Source of the DNA: an uncultured Methylococcaceae bacterium
GTDB lineage: Bacteria; Pseudomonadota; Gammaproteobacteria; Methylococcales; Methylomonadaceae
NCBI GenBank assembly: GCA_903873045.1
Contig: CAIQND010000500.1
Location: forward strand, 1 to 33,353
Length of the DNA stretch: 33,353 bases
Direction of reading: 5' to 3'
In this document: piece after piece, positions 23,956 through 31,664 of the stretch
Layout of the letters: the number at the start of each line of letters is the position of its first letter
Numbering within the stretch: the first letter of the stretch is position 1
The notes under the pieces: model-generated
Told to the model about the DNA's origin: nothing
The model's input: only the letters and a program-made list of their open reading frames with translations
The model's database searches: none
Position numbers and translations under genes: made by a program

Positions 23956-26900
23956 TTATTCCCGCTGTAATTCTATATTAACTGCCAATGACCGGATTTC
24001 TTTTATTAAAACATTAAACGATTCGGGCATACCCGCTTCCATTTTATGATCACCGTCGACGATGTTTTTATACATGCGCGTTCTACCTGTAACATCATCC
24101 GACTTAACAGTGAGCATCTCTTGCAAGGTATAGGCTGCTCCATAAGCTTCCAAAGCCCAGACTTCCATTTCACCAAAACGCTGACCTCCGAACTGTGCTT
24201 TTCCGCCTAATGGTTGCTGAGTAACGAGACTGTAAGGACCTGTTGAACGCGCATGCATTTTATCATCAACCAAATGATTCAACTTCAACATGTACATATA
24301 ACCAACAGTGACTTCCCGCTCGAATGGCTCACCCGTCAAACCATCATAAAGTGTAATTTGACCATGCTCAGGCAAATCAGCCAATTTTAACATCGTCCGA
24401 ATTTCATCTTCGCTGGCACCATCAAATACAGGTGTCGCCATTGGAACGCCAGCCACCAGATTAGCCGCCATTTCAAGAATCTCTTTATCTGAAAATGAAT
24501 CCAAATCTTCTTTACGACCACTACAGTTGTAGATTTTATCGAGGTATTCTCTAATAGCAGTAACTTTAACTTGCTCTGCATCATGTTTGGCTTCAAGCAT
24601 CTTGCCTATTTTGATACCCAAGCCTTTTGCAGCCCAGCCTAAATGGGTCTCAAGAACCTGCCCTACATTCATTCGCGAAGGTACACCCAGTGGATTTAAA
24701 ACAATATCTACGGGGTTGCCATCTGCCGTGTAAGGCATATCTTCAATTGGCCTGATCATGGAAATAACACCTTTATTTCCATGACGACCCGCCATTTTAT
24801 CACCAGGCTGTATACGTCGTTTCACCGCCAAATAAACCTTGACCATTTTCAGCACGCCTGGTGCCAAATCATCGCCCATGGTTATTTTTTTGCGTTTAAC
24901 TTCAAACTTTTCATCAAAATCTTTTCTTTGCTGCTCAACTTGGGCAACAACCGTTTCCAGCTGAAGATTAATATCTTCATCTTTCATTTTTATTTTTAAC
25001 CACTCTGAATGTCTTAAACCATTCAGATAATCTTGCGTTACTTCCGTACCGGCCTTGTGTCCACCGGGGCCTGATTGAGCTATTTTGCTAATCAGCATTC
25101 TAGCAACACGAGCGAAAATATCTTCTTCGAGAATTTTAAGCTGATCATCAAGGTCTTTTCTGTAACGCTTGATTTCTTCCTGCTCAATATCAAGAGCACG
25201 CTTGTCCTTTTTTACACCGTCACGGGTAAACACTTGCACATCAATAACTGTACCTTCAATGCTACCAGGGACACGTAATGATGTATCTTTTACATCGGCG
25301 GCTTTTTCACCAAAAATTGCACGTAGTAGCTTTTCTTCCGGGGTTAGCTGAGTCTCACCTTTTGGTGTGACTTTACCTACCAGAATATCACCACCCTTAA
25401 CTTCTGCGCCAACGTATACTATTCCAGACGCATCAAGCTTGGATAAAGCCTCTTCGCTGACATTGGGAATATCGGCCGTAATTTCTTCCGGACTATGCTT
25501 GGTATCCCGTGCGACGCACGTTTTTTCTTCAATGTGAATAGTAGTAAATCGATCTTCTTTAACAACACGCTCGGATACTAAAATAGAATCTTCGAAGTTA
25601 TAGCCGTTCCAAGGCATAAACGCGACCAACATATTTTGACCCAATGCCAACTCACCCATATCGGTAGAAGGACCATCAGCCATAATATCGCCAGCATTAA
25701 CTATGTCCCCAGGCTTCACCAAAGGCTTTTGATTAATACAAGTATTTTGGTTTGATCGTGTATATTTAGTCAGGTTATAAATATCAACTCCTGGCGCACC
25801 TGTTTCAGTTTCAGTGTCATTGACGCGCACTACGATTCTTGCCGCATCGACCGCTTCAATACTACCACCACGCGCAGCGACGACAGTAACGCCAGAATCT
25901 TTAGCAACGATTCTTTCCATACCCGTACCTACTAACGGCTTTTCAGCCCTTAATGTAGGAACAGCCTGGCGCTGCATGTTTGAACCCATCAATGCACGGT
26001 TAGCATCATCATGCTCCAGGAACGGAATGATGGATGCGGCGACCGATACAATTTGCTTTGATGACACATCCATATACTGTACAGTGTCAGACATTGCCAA
26101 TGCAAATTCATCTTTATGTCGGCACGACACCAAACCTTCTACCAGCTTGCCGCTTTCATCAACAGCAACACTGGCTTGCGCAATAACAAACTCACCTTCT
26201 TCAATCGCAGAAAGATAGTCAACCTCATCGGTTACAATTCCATTGATGACTTTTCTATAAGGCGTTTCTAAAAAGCCATAGCCATTAGTGCGTGCATAGA
26301 CTGATAATGAGTTAATCAAACCAATATTTGGCCCTTCAGGCGTTTCAATTGGGCATACACGACCATAATGAGTTGCATGTACGTCACGCACTTCAAAACC
26401 GGCACGCTCTCTTGCCAAACCACCGGGCCCTAAGGCAGAGACGCGGCGCTTATGAGTTACCTGAGATAATGGATTGTTTTGATCCATAAACTGGGATAAT
26501 TGACTTGAACCAAAAAACTCTTTAACTGCAGCCGAAACCGGCTTCGCATTAATAATTTCTTGCGGCATCAAGCCTTCTGAATCGGCAAGCGTCAGACGCT
26601 CCTTAACAGCCCGCTCAACCCTGACCAAACCAACACGAAATTGGTTTTCAATCATCTCGCCAACAGAACGTACCCGCCTATTACCCAAATGATCAATGTC
26701 GTCAACAGTTCCATTACCGTTACGAATCGCTATTAACTCTTTGAGAACATCAATAATGTCATCTTTAGTCAATGTGCCAGAACCGGTGGTTTCTTCTCGT
26801 CCTAATCGACGATTAAACTTCATTCTACCAACCGTTGATAAATCATATCTATCGTCGGTAAAAAACAAATTTTGAAATAAATTTTCGGCTGATTCTTTAG

Positions 26901-28047
26901 TAGGTGGCTCTCCAGGGCGCATCATACGATAGATTTCAACCAGTGCCTCCAAGGCATTGGCGGTCGTATCTATCCTCATGGCGTTACTTATGTACGGCCC
27001 GTTATCCAGGTCGTTTACAAACAACGTATTAATTTCAGTAATACCGCTATCTATGCAGCGTTCAATCAAAGCAGGTGTCAGTTCTTCGTTGACATTAGCA
27101 ATAAGCTCGCCGGTTGATTGATCGATCAGGTTATGACCCAGAATCTTGCCAGTAAGATATTCTCTTGGAACCTCAACTTCAGCCAAACCGGCTTTATTCA
27201 TTTCGCGAATATGCTTGGCAGTGATTCTACGTCCTTCTTCTACCAAGATCTGATCGTTGTGCTTAATATCAAATGCTGCAATTTCACCGCGCATCCTTTC
27301 TGGCACGATATGAAACAGGCATTTATCTGCACTAAGCGTAAATTTGTTGGTTTCAAAGAAAATGTTAATCATTTCTTCGTTACTATAGCCCAACCCTCTG
27401 AGTAAAATGGTTGCGGGTATTTTTCTACGACGGTCTATACGCACATAAACGCAGTCTTTATGGTCAAATTCAAAATCCAGCCATGAGCCGCGATAAGGAA
27501 TGACCCGTGCATTAAATAATAATTTACCGGACGAATGAGTCTTACCTTTGTCATGGTCAAAAAATACACCGGGTGAACGATGTAATTGAGACACGATAAC
27601 TCGCTCAGTGCCGTTGATAACAAAAGTTCCGTTATCAGTCATCAAGGGCAATTCGCCCATGTAGACTTCTTGCTCGCGAATGTCTTTTACAACCTTGGCA
27701 TTAGCAGCGGCTTCTTTGTCATAAATAACCAGACGCACTAATACTCGCAAAGGAGCGGCATAAGTTGCTCCTCTTTGTTGACACTCTCTTACGTCAAAAG
27801 TGGGTTCACCTAATCTATACTTTACATATTCCAGCACCGCATAGCCAGAATGGCTGTCAATAGGAAAAACACTGGAAAATGCTGCATGCAAGCCTGTGTC
27901 TATGCGCTTTTCTGGCGAAACGCCAGATTGCAGAAAGCCGGCATAAGAATTAATCTGAGTTGCCAGGAGATAAGGGACTTCAAGTACTTCAGTACTTTTC
28001 CCAAAGTTATTTCGAATACGCTTTTTTTCGGTAAAAGAGTAGGACAT
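23956..28047 (-). CDS. rpoB: DNA-directed RNA polymerase beta subunit
   Basis: A 1363-residue beta subunit (E. coli 1342). ATG 28047 gives MSYSFTEKKRIRNNFGK, the family start, with GGAAG five bases upstream; an in-frame ATG at 28071 would add eight residues and has no Shine-Dalgarno. The rifampicin pocket GSSQLSQFMDQNNPLSQVTH and KRRVSALGPGGLARERAGFE keeps the Asp, His and Ser found in sensitive strains. Other landmarks are CPIETPEGPNIGLINSL, GYNFEDSILVSERVV, MAGRHGNKGVISMI and the C-terminal GGKAQFGGQRFGEMEVWALE. Together with beta' it forms the polymerase active site. Confidence 0.98.
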   Translation of the reverse strand: MSYSFTEKKRIRNNFGKSTEVLEVPYLLATQINSYAGFLQSGVSPEKRIDTGLHAAFSSVFPIDSHSGYAVLEYVKYRLGEPTFDVRECQQRGATYAAPLRVLVRLVIYDKEAAANAKVVKDIREQEVYMGELPLMTDNGTFVINGTERVIVSQLHRSPGVFFDHDKGKTHSSGKLLFNARVIPYRGSWLDFEFDHKDCVYVRIDRRRKIPATILLRGLGYSNEEMINIFFETNKFTLSADKCLFHIVPERMRGEIAAFDIKHNDQILVEEGRRITAKHIREMNKAGLAEVEVPREYLTGKILGHNLIDQSTGELIANVNEELTPALIERCIDSGITEINTLFVNDLDNGPYISNAMRIDTTANALEALVEIYRMMRPGEPPTKESAENLFQNLFFTDDRYDLSTVGRMKFNRRLGREETTGSGTLTKDDIIDVLKELIAIRNGNGTVDDIDHLGNRRVRSVGEMIENQFRVGLVRVERAVKERLTLADSEGLMPQEIINAKPVSAAVKEFFGSSQLSQFMDQNNPLSQVTHKRRVSALGPGGLARERAGFEVRDVHATHYGRVCPIETPEGPNIGLINSLSVYARTNGYGFLETPYRKVINGIVTDEVDYLSAIEEGEFVIAQASVAVDESGKLVEGLVSCRHKDEFALAMSDTVQYMDVSSKQIVSVAASIIPFLEHDDANRALMGSNMQRQAVPTLRAEKPLVGTGMERIVAKDSGVTVVAARGGSIEAVDAARIVVRVNDTETETGAPGVDIYNLTKYTRSNQNTCINQKPLVKPGDIVNAGDIMADGPSTDMGELALGQNMLVAFMPWNGYNFEDSILVSERVVKEDRFTTIHIEEKTCVARDTKHSPEEITADIPNVSEEALSKLDASGIVYVGAEVKGGDILVGKVTPKGETQLTPEEKLLRAIFGEKAADVKDTSLRVPGSIEGTVIDVQVFTRDGVKKDKRALDIEQEEIKRYRKDLDDQLKILEEDIFARVARMLISKIAQSGPGGHKAGTEVTQDYLNGLRHSEWLKIKMKDEDINLQLETVVAQVEQQRKDFDEKFEVKRKKITMGDDLAPGVLKMVKVYLAVKRRIQPGDKMAGRHGNKGVISMIRPIEDMPYTADGNPVDIVLNPLGVPSRMNVGQVLETHLGWAAKGLGIKIGKMLEAKHDAEQVKVTAIREYLDKIYNCSGRKEDLDSFSDKEILEMAANLVAGVPMATPVFDGASEDEIRTMLKLADLPEHGQITLYDGLTGEPFEREVTVGYMYMLKLNHLVDDKMHARSTGPYSLVTQQPLGGKAQFGGQRFGEMEVWALEAYGAAYTLQEMLTVKSDDVTGRTRMYKNIVDGDHKMEAGMPESFNVLIKEIRSLAVNIELQRE

Positions 28048-28100
28048 ATCGCTTCCAAACCTTTTCGTCATGAATTATTTCTACTGTGTATTTGTTACAA

Positions 28101-28133
28101 GCAGTAAAAGGCCGGTGGCACAAGCCACCAGCC
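28101..28133 (-). terminator. Attenuator-like hairpin in the rplL-rpoB gap
   Basis: On the minus strand GGCTGGTGGC pairs with GCCACCGGCC (10 bp with one U-G) around a four-base loop TTGT, followed at once by TTTT and then ACTGC. A partial terminator lies at the same place in E. coli, where it lowers rpoBC relative to the stalk proteins; the same job is inferred here. Confidence 0.75.
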
Positions 28134-28142
28134 ATACTTTAA

Positions 28143-28166
28143 GTAGGAACGCAGTAATTGCGTCCC
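28143..28166 (+). repeat. Palindrome GGAACGCA-n5-TGCGTCCC, REP-like
   Basis: An 8-bp stem with one A/C mismatch on the plus strand that becomes a G-U pair in the minus-strand RNA, and a five-base loop. GTAG precedes it on the plus strand. It resembles the palindrome at 23766-23784 but lies in the opposite orientation. No U tract follows on the minus strand, so it is not a terminator. Confidence 0.45.
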
Positions 28167-28187
28167 TTCAATTTCGCCAAAATTATT

Positions 28188-28556
28188 TTATTTAATTTCG
28201 ACAGTAGCGCCAGCTTCAGTAAGCAGCTTTTTAATATCTTCTGCTTCTGCTTTAGGAATACCTTCTTTCAGTACTGTCGGTACACCTTCAACAGCATCTT
28301 TGGCTTCTTTTAAGCCTAAGCCGGTGATGCCACGTACTGTTTTAATTACTGAAACTTTATTTTCGCCGAATGATGTTAAGATAACATCAAACTCTGTTTG
28401 CTCTTCAACAACTGCGGCAGCAGCAGAAGGAGCAGCAGCTACTGCAGCAGCTGCAGATACGCCGAATTTTTCTTCCATCGCTGAAATTAAATCAACGATT
28501 TCCATAACAGTCATGTTAGAGACTGCTTCCAAGATATCGGCTTGTGAGATCGCCAT
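28188..28556 (-). CDS. rplL: 50S ribosomal protein L7/L12
   Basis: A 122-residue stalk protein present in several copies per ribosome, which recruits translational GTPases such as the EF-Tu and EF-G encoded nearby. The N-terminal dimerisation domain starts MAISQADILEAVSNMTVMEI; a flexible Ala-rich hinge spans about residues 34-50; the C-terminal domain has EKTEFDV-like EQTEFDVILTSFGENKVSVI and TGLGLKEAKDAVEGVP. AGAGGA precedes the ATG. It follows rplJ by 46 bases. Confidence 0.97.
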   Translation of the reverse strand: MAISQADILEAVSNMTVMEIVDLISAMEEKFGVSAAAAVAAAPSAAAAVVEEQTEFDVILTSFGENKVSVIKTVRGITGLGLKEAKDAVEGVPTVLKEGIPKAEAEDIKKLLTEAGATVEIK

Positions 28557-28602
28557 TGTGTATTCCTCTAAAAAAATTTGGTTTTAAACTGGATAATTGT
28601 GT

Positions 28603-29100
28603 TTATGCGACTTCTTGCATCTGTTCTTTAACAGCTGCCAAGGTACGCACAAATTTCTCGACCGGTGCTTTCATAACAGACATTAACATACTGATACCTT
28701 GATCGCGAGTAGGCAAACTCGCCAATCGCGCAAGCTCAGATCCATCAAATGCCTGTCCACCAATAGCAACAATCTTTGTGATTAATTTGTCATGCGTTTT
28801 AGCAAAATTACTGATTAAACGCCCTGCAGATCCGGGATCTTCCATGGAAAATGCAATCAATAATGGACCGGTTAGTCCGTCTTGCATGCATTCAAATTCT
28901 GTTCCCGCTACAGCCCGCTTTGCCAATGTATTCTTGACCACACGCAAATAAACGCCAGTTTCTCTCGCCGTTTTTCGCAGCTCGGTCAATTCCGTGACGG
29001 TTAATCCACGGTATTCTGCCGCAACAGCAGAATGCGCATTTGCAGCGAATTGAGCTACTTCTTCTACGACGGCTTTTTTGCCGTCTAAATTTAGTGCCAC
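28603..29100 (-). CDS. rplJ: 50S ribosomal protein L10
   Basis: A 165-residue L10 that anchors L7/L12 dimers to 23S rRNA. It starts MALNLDGKKAVVEEVAQFAA and has AEYRGLTVTELTELRKTARE, YLRVVKNTLAKRAVAGTEF and a C-terminal helix for L12 binding. The start is GTG (29098-29100) with GGAG eight bases upstream. The leader holds an L10-type autoregulatory element, so L10-L12 very likely represses its own translation. Confidence 0.97.
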   Translation of the reverse strand: MALNLDGKKAVVEEVAQFAANAHSAVAAEYRGLTVTELTELRKTARETGVYLRVVKNTLAKRAVAGTEFECMQDGLTGPLLIAFSMEDPGSAGRLISNFAKTHDKLITKIVAIGGQAFDGSELARLASLPTRDQGISMLMSVMKAPVEKFVRTLAAVKEQMQEVA

Positions 29101-29117
29101 AGCTTAGCTCCGGTATT

Positions 29118-29138
29118 TTCTGGAATATTTTTCCAGAA
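29118..29138 (-). promoter_or_regulatory. Perfect stem-loop just before rplJ
   Basis: TTCTGGAA and TTCCAGAA form a perfect 8-bp stem with a five-base loop, ending 17 bases before the GTG start and close to the Shine-Dalgarno. No U tract follows. It could pass the state of the L10 leader on to the ribosome binding site. Confidence 0.45.
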
Positions 29139-29191
29139 TTAATAAAACACATTCTTTCGAATGCCCCTTACGGTATTTTTCCCCTGTTTTA

Positions 29192-29280
29192 GGTTCTAGT
29201 ACCATCTGCGCAGGAAACATAATTTTTCAATCATGCCGGTTTTAAGTTTTTCAACTCCTGCGGTCTTTGACGGTTACCGA
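29192..29280 (-). promoter_or_regulatory. L10(L12) leader, autoregulatory RNA element
   Basis: Minus-strand RNA with ACCGTCAAAGACCGCAGG on one side and CCTGCGCAGATGGTACTAG on the other. CGCAGG pairs with CCTGCG, and the flanking AAAGA and CAGA form the purine-rich internal loop. The CCTGCG-AGA-GGT segment closely resembles the E. coli L10-binding leader as I remember it. It lies in the 212-base rplA-rplJ gap, the expected position. Confidence 0.75.
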
Positions 29281-29312
29281 ATTAAACGGCAACCCAAAGT
29301 TTTTATATCTTT

Positions 29313-30008
29313 TTAGCTTGCAATACTACTTGCATCAAGCCACAGACCTGGACCCATGGTTGAAGATAAGGTTATTTTTTTAATATAGATGCCTTTCGCA
29401 GCAGTTGGCTTTGCTTTACGTAAGTCAGAAAGCAATGCCTCTAAATTTCCCTGTATATCTGCCGCTTCAAAAGTTACTTTTCCTAGTGTACAGTGAATAA
29501 TACCGCCTTTATCAGTACGGTAACGCACTTGTCCGGACTTGGCATTTTTTACTGCTGTTGCAACATCAGCTGTTACAGTTCCAACTTTAGGGTTTGGCAT
29601 TAAGCCTCTTGGGCCTAAAATCTGACCTAACTGCCCAACAACCCGCATTGCATCAGGCGACGCTATAACGACATCAAAGTTCATCTCGCCTTTTTTAACA
29701 AGCTCAGCCAGATCTTCCATGCCGACAATATCAGCACCCGCTGCCTTTGCTGCATCTGCATTAGAGCCTTGAGTAAACACAGCTACCCGAACTGTTTTAC
29801 CGGTACCGTTAGGTAATACAGTCGCGCCGCGTACATTTTGATCTGATTTACGTGGATCAACACCCAAATTAACACTAACGTCTATAGCTTCGTTAAATTT
29901 AGCTGTACCCAGTTCTTTCAATATGCTTACAGCCTCAATCACTGAATATTGCTTGGTTCTATCGACTTTGCTTTTAACTAATTTTGCTTTTTTTGATAAC
30001 TTAGCCAT
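29313..30008 (-). CDS. rplA: 50S ribosomal protein L1
   Basis: A 231-residue L1 of the E-site stalk. Motifs: VSVNLGVDPRKSDQNVRGAT, VLPNGTGKTVRVAVFTQG, LGPRGLMPNPKVGTVT and the C-terminal ITLSSTMGPGLWLDASS. L1 is the usual repressor of rplK-rplA translation. Its ATG overlaps the rplK stop by one base (TAATG), so L11 and L1 are probably made in equal amounts by coupling. Confidence 0.97.
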   Translation of the reverse strand: MAKLSKKAKLVKSKVDRTKQYSVIEAVSILKELGTAKFNEAIDVSVNLGVDPRKSDQNVRGATVLPNGTGKTVRVAVFTQGSNADAAKAAGADIVGMEDLAELVKKGEMNFDVVIASPDAMRVVGQLGQILGPRGLMPNPKVGTVTADVATAVKNAKSGQVRYRTDKGGIIHCTLGKVTFEAADIQGNLEALLSDLRKAKPTAAKGIYIKKITLSSTMGPGLWLDASSIAS

Positions 30009-30439
30009 TATAACCCCTCCACATTCAGACCCATGCTACGCGCACTACCTGCAATTGTTTTTATAGCTGCCTCAAGATTTGCTGCATTCAAATCTTCCAT
30101 TTTTGTTTTAGCAATTTCTTCCAATTGCGCCATGGTCACTGTGCCGACTTTTTTGGTATTTGGATTACTGCTACCACTTTTTATCCCGGTTGCTTTCTTC
30201 AAAAGAATTGAAGCAGGGGGTGTTTTAGTGATAAAAGTAAAGCTGCGATCACTATAAACGGTAATAACTACAGGTAAAGGCAAGCCTTTTTCTACGTCTT
30301 GTGTTTTCGCATTAAATGCTTTACAAAACTCCATAATGTTAACACCACGCTGACCCAGTGCTGGACCTACTGGTGGACTTGGATTTGCTTCACCTGCTTT
30401 TACTTGCAGCTTAATGTATGCCGTTATTTTTTTTGCCAT
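30008..30439 (-). CDS. rplK: 50S ribosomal protein L11
   Basis: A 143-residue L11 at the stalk base, needed for GTPase activation and for the RelA stringent response. It starts MAKKITAYIKLQVKAGEANP, has SPPVGPALGQRGVNIMEFCK, and its C-terminal rRNA-binding domain includes ARSMGLNVEGL. The proline-rich N-terminal domain, target of thiopeptides, is unchanged. GGAG precedes the ATG. It follows nusG after a terminator-like hairpin. Confidence 0.97.
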   Translation of the reverse strand: MAKKITAYIKLQVKAGEANPSPPVGPALGQRGVNIMEFCKAFNAKTQDVEKGLPLPVVITVYSDRSFTFITKTPPASILLKKATGIKSGSSNPNTKKVGTVTMAQLEEIAKTKMEDLNAANLEAAIKTIAGSARSMGLNVEGL

Positions 30440-30486
30440 TTTTTACTCCAATATGGGTACAAACGCTTTTCAGCTCCCCCTAGACA

Positions 30487-30516
30487 CAAAAATCCCTACC
30501 TTATTAAGGCAGAGAT
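30487..30516 (-). terminator. Intrinsic terminator or attenuator between nusG and rplK
   Basis: On the minus strand ATCTCTGCCTT pairs with AAGGTAGGGAT (11 bp, two G-U) around loop AAT, followed directly by TTTTTGTG. Since no clear promoter lies between it and rplK, it more likely attenuates than ends the transcript. Confidence 0.7.
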
Positions 30517-30531
30517 CTGGTAGAACAACAG

Positions 30532-30550
30532 AAACGCAAAGCTTACGTTT
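30532..30550 (-). promoter_or_regulatory. Small stem-loop just after nusG
   Basis: On the minus strand AAACGTAA pairs with TTGCGTTT (8 bp, one U-G) around loop GCT, starting six bases after the nusG stop. No U tract; it may protect the secE-nusG 3' end. Confidence 0.35.
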
Positions 30551-30556
30551 TTGCTA

Positions 30557-31090
30557 TCAGCCTTTTTCAACCTGCCCAAAACCTAACTCAACAGAGGTTG
30601 ACCGGCCAAAAATGAGCACTGATATTTTTAATTTGCTTTTCTCGTAGTTAACTTCTTCCACTACACCATTAAAATCTTTAAATGGCCCATCAATGACTCT
30701 AATGACTTCTCCAGCCTCAAATAAAGTTTTCGGTCGAGGCTTATTAACACCTTCTTCAACTCTATTAAGAATAGACATCGCTTCTTTTTCAGAAATAGGT
30801 GCAGGACGATCTGAAGTTCCACCTATAAAACCCAAGACTCTGGGCACATCCTTAACCAAATGCCAGGTCTCGTCAGTCAACTCCATTTGCACAAGCACAT
30901 AGCCCGGGAAAAACTTTCTTTCACTTTTGCGTTGCTGACCCATACGCATTTCAACAATTTCTTCGGTAGGAACTAGAATCTTTCCGAAATACTGCTGAAG
31001 ACCTTCCCTCTCAATTCTTTCTTCCAAGGCCTGCTTAACTTTGTTTTCAAAGTTTGAATAGGCGTGAACAACATACCAGCGTAACGACAT
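30557..31090 (-). CDS. nusG: Transcription termination/antitermination factor NusG
   Basis: A 177-residue NusG. The NGN domain (about 1-120), which binds the polymerase clamp, begins WYVVHAYSNFENKVKQALEE and includes SERKFFPGYVLVQM. The C-terminal KOW domain (about 125-177) with FEAGEVIRVIDGPFKDFNG binds Rho or S10; S10 is encoded in the same cluster. It is four bases after secE, with AGGA unusually close to its ATG. Confidence 0.97.
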   Translation of the reverse strand: MSLRWYVVHAYSNFENKVKQALEERIEREGLQQYFGKILVPTEEIVEMRMGQQRKSERKFFPGYVLVQMELTDETWHLVKDVPRVLGFIGGTSDRPAPISEKEAMSILNRVEEGVNKPRPKTLFEAGEVIRVIDGPFKDFNGVVEEVNYEKSKLKISVLIFGRSTSVELGFGQVEKG

Positions 31091-31094
31091 TCCT

Positions 31095-31493
31095 TTACCC
31101 GCCCTGCCCAGTTAAATAGCGAACACCCCAAAAGAGAAACATATCAAGCAACCACAAAATCAAACCAACGATAAAAACCATTGCGAAAACCAGCAACGTG
31201 GTACGCACCGTCTCGTCACGAGTAGGCCATACGACTTTCCTGACTTCTTGTCGGGATTCTAACGCGAAACTCCAAACAGTGCGACCCAAGCCCGTTGTTA
31301 ACACCACGCCCAACACCATCATCATGACAGCAACCAATCCGAGGACTCGATACAAAAGCCGAACTTCTTTAAAATAAGAGTGATCCGCTGAGAAGTAGTA
31401 GAATGCGGCTACACCAGCAACTACTAGGATGACAGAAAAAACCTGCTTGACAATATCAGCAACCGACGTTGCTGGCTCTGCTTGAGTATTCAT
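31095..31493 (-). CDS. secE: Protein translocase subunit SecE
   Basis: A 132-residue, three-segment SecE as in enteric bacteria. Hydrophobic segments lie at about 15-35, 45-68 and 97-120. The conserved amphipathic helix and hinge SRQEVRKVVWPTRDETVRTT precede the last segment, which clamps SecY. It pairs with secY at 4739. I see no Shine-Dalgarno before the ATG, and a TATAAT box lies only 12 bases upstream. Confidence 0.96.
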   Translation of the reverse strand: MNTQAEPATSVADIVKQVFSVILVVAGVAAFYYFSADHSYFKEVRLLYRVLGLVAVMMMVLGVVLTTGLGRTVWSFALESRQEVRKVVWPTRDETVRTTLLVFAMVFIVGLILWLLDMFLFWGVRYLTGQGG

Positions 31494-31505
31494 GTGTTAT
31501 TTATT

Positions 31506-31534
31506 ATTATAATAGATAATATTGATTTGTTTAA
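31506..31534 (-). promoter_or_regulatory. Possible secE promoter
   Basis: On the minus strand TATAAT (31506-31511), with TTAAAC (31529-31534, weak) 17 bases upstream. The start would fall about six bases before the secE ATG. The surrounding run is AT-rich, so a chance match is possible. Confidence 0.3.
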
Positions 31535-31540
31535 TCTGAC

Positions 31541-31616
31541 TGGCAGGCCAGGAGGGGCTCGAACCCCCAACCAGCGGTTTTGGAGACCGCCATTCTACCA
31601 ATTGAACTACTGACCT
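31541..31616 (-). tRNA. tRNA-Trp (anticodon CCA)
   Basis: A 76-base cloverleaf: acceptor AGGTCAG with CTGGCCT (one T-G), D arm GTTCAATTGGTAGAAT, anticodon stem GCGGT/ACCGC around CTCCAAA, T arm GGGGGTTCGAGCCCC, discriminator G and encoded CCA. It sits between tuf and secE, as in many gammaproteobacteria. Confidence 0.97.
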
Positions 31617-31645
31617 ATTCAGAAAAACTTTACAGAACTTGCTAT

Positions 31646-31651
31646 ATTATA
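31646..31651 (-). promoter_or_regulatory. Possible -10 box before tRNA-Trp
   Basis: A perfect TATAAT on the minus strand, 29 bases before the tRNA. A TTGAAT formed by the last codons and stop of tuf lies 15 bases upstream, a short spacer. It could give tRNA-Trp-secE-nusG its own start. Confidence 0.35.
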
Positions 31652-31664
31652 CTAATCGAAATTA

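Noticed and set aside
28048..28071. ATG at 28071 as the rpoB start
   Set aside because: It adds eight residues unlike the family and has no Shine-Dalgarno; ATG 28047 has one and matches the canonical N-terminus.
30449..30480. L1-binding site in the rplK leader
   Set aside because: A GGG/CCC pairing and a GCT-GAAA-AGC tip suggest something L1-like, but I could not match the known two-helix and asymmetric-loop motif well enough to call it.
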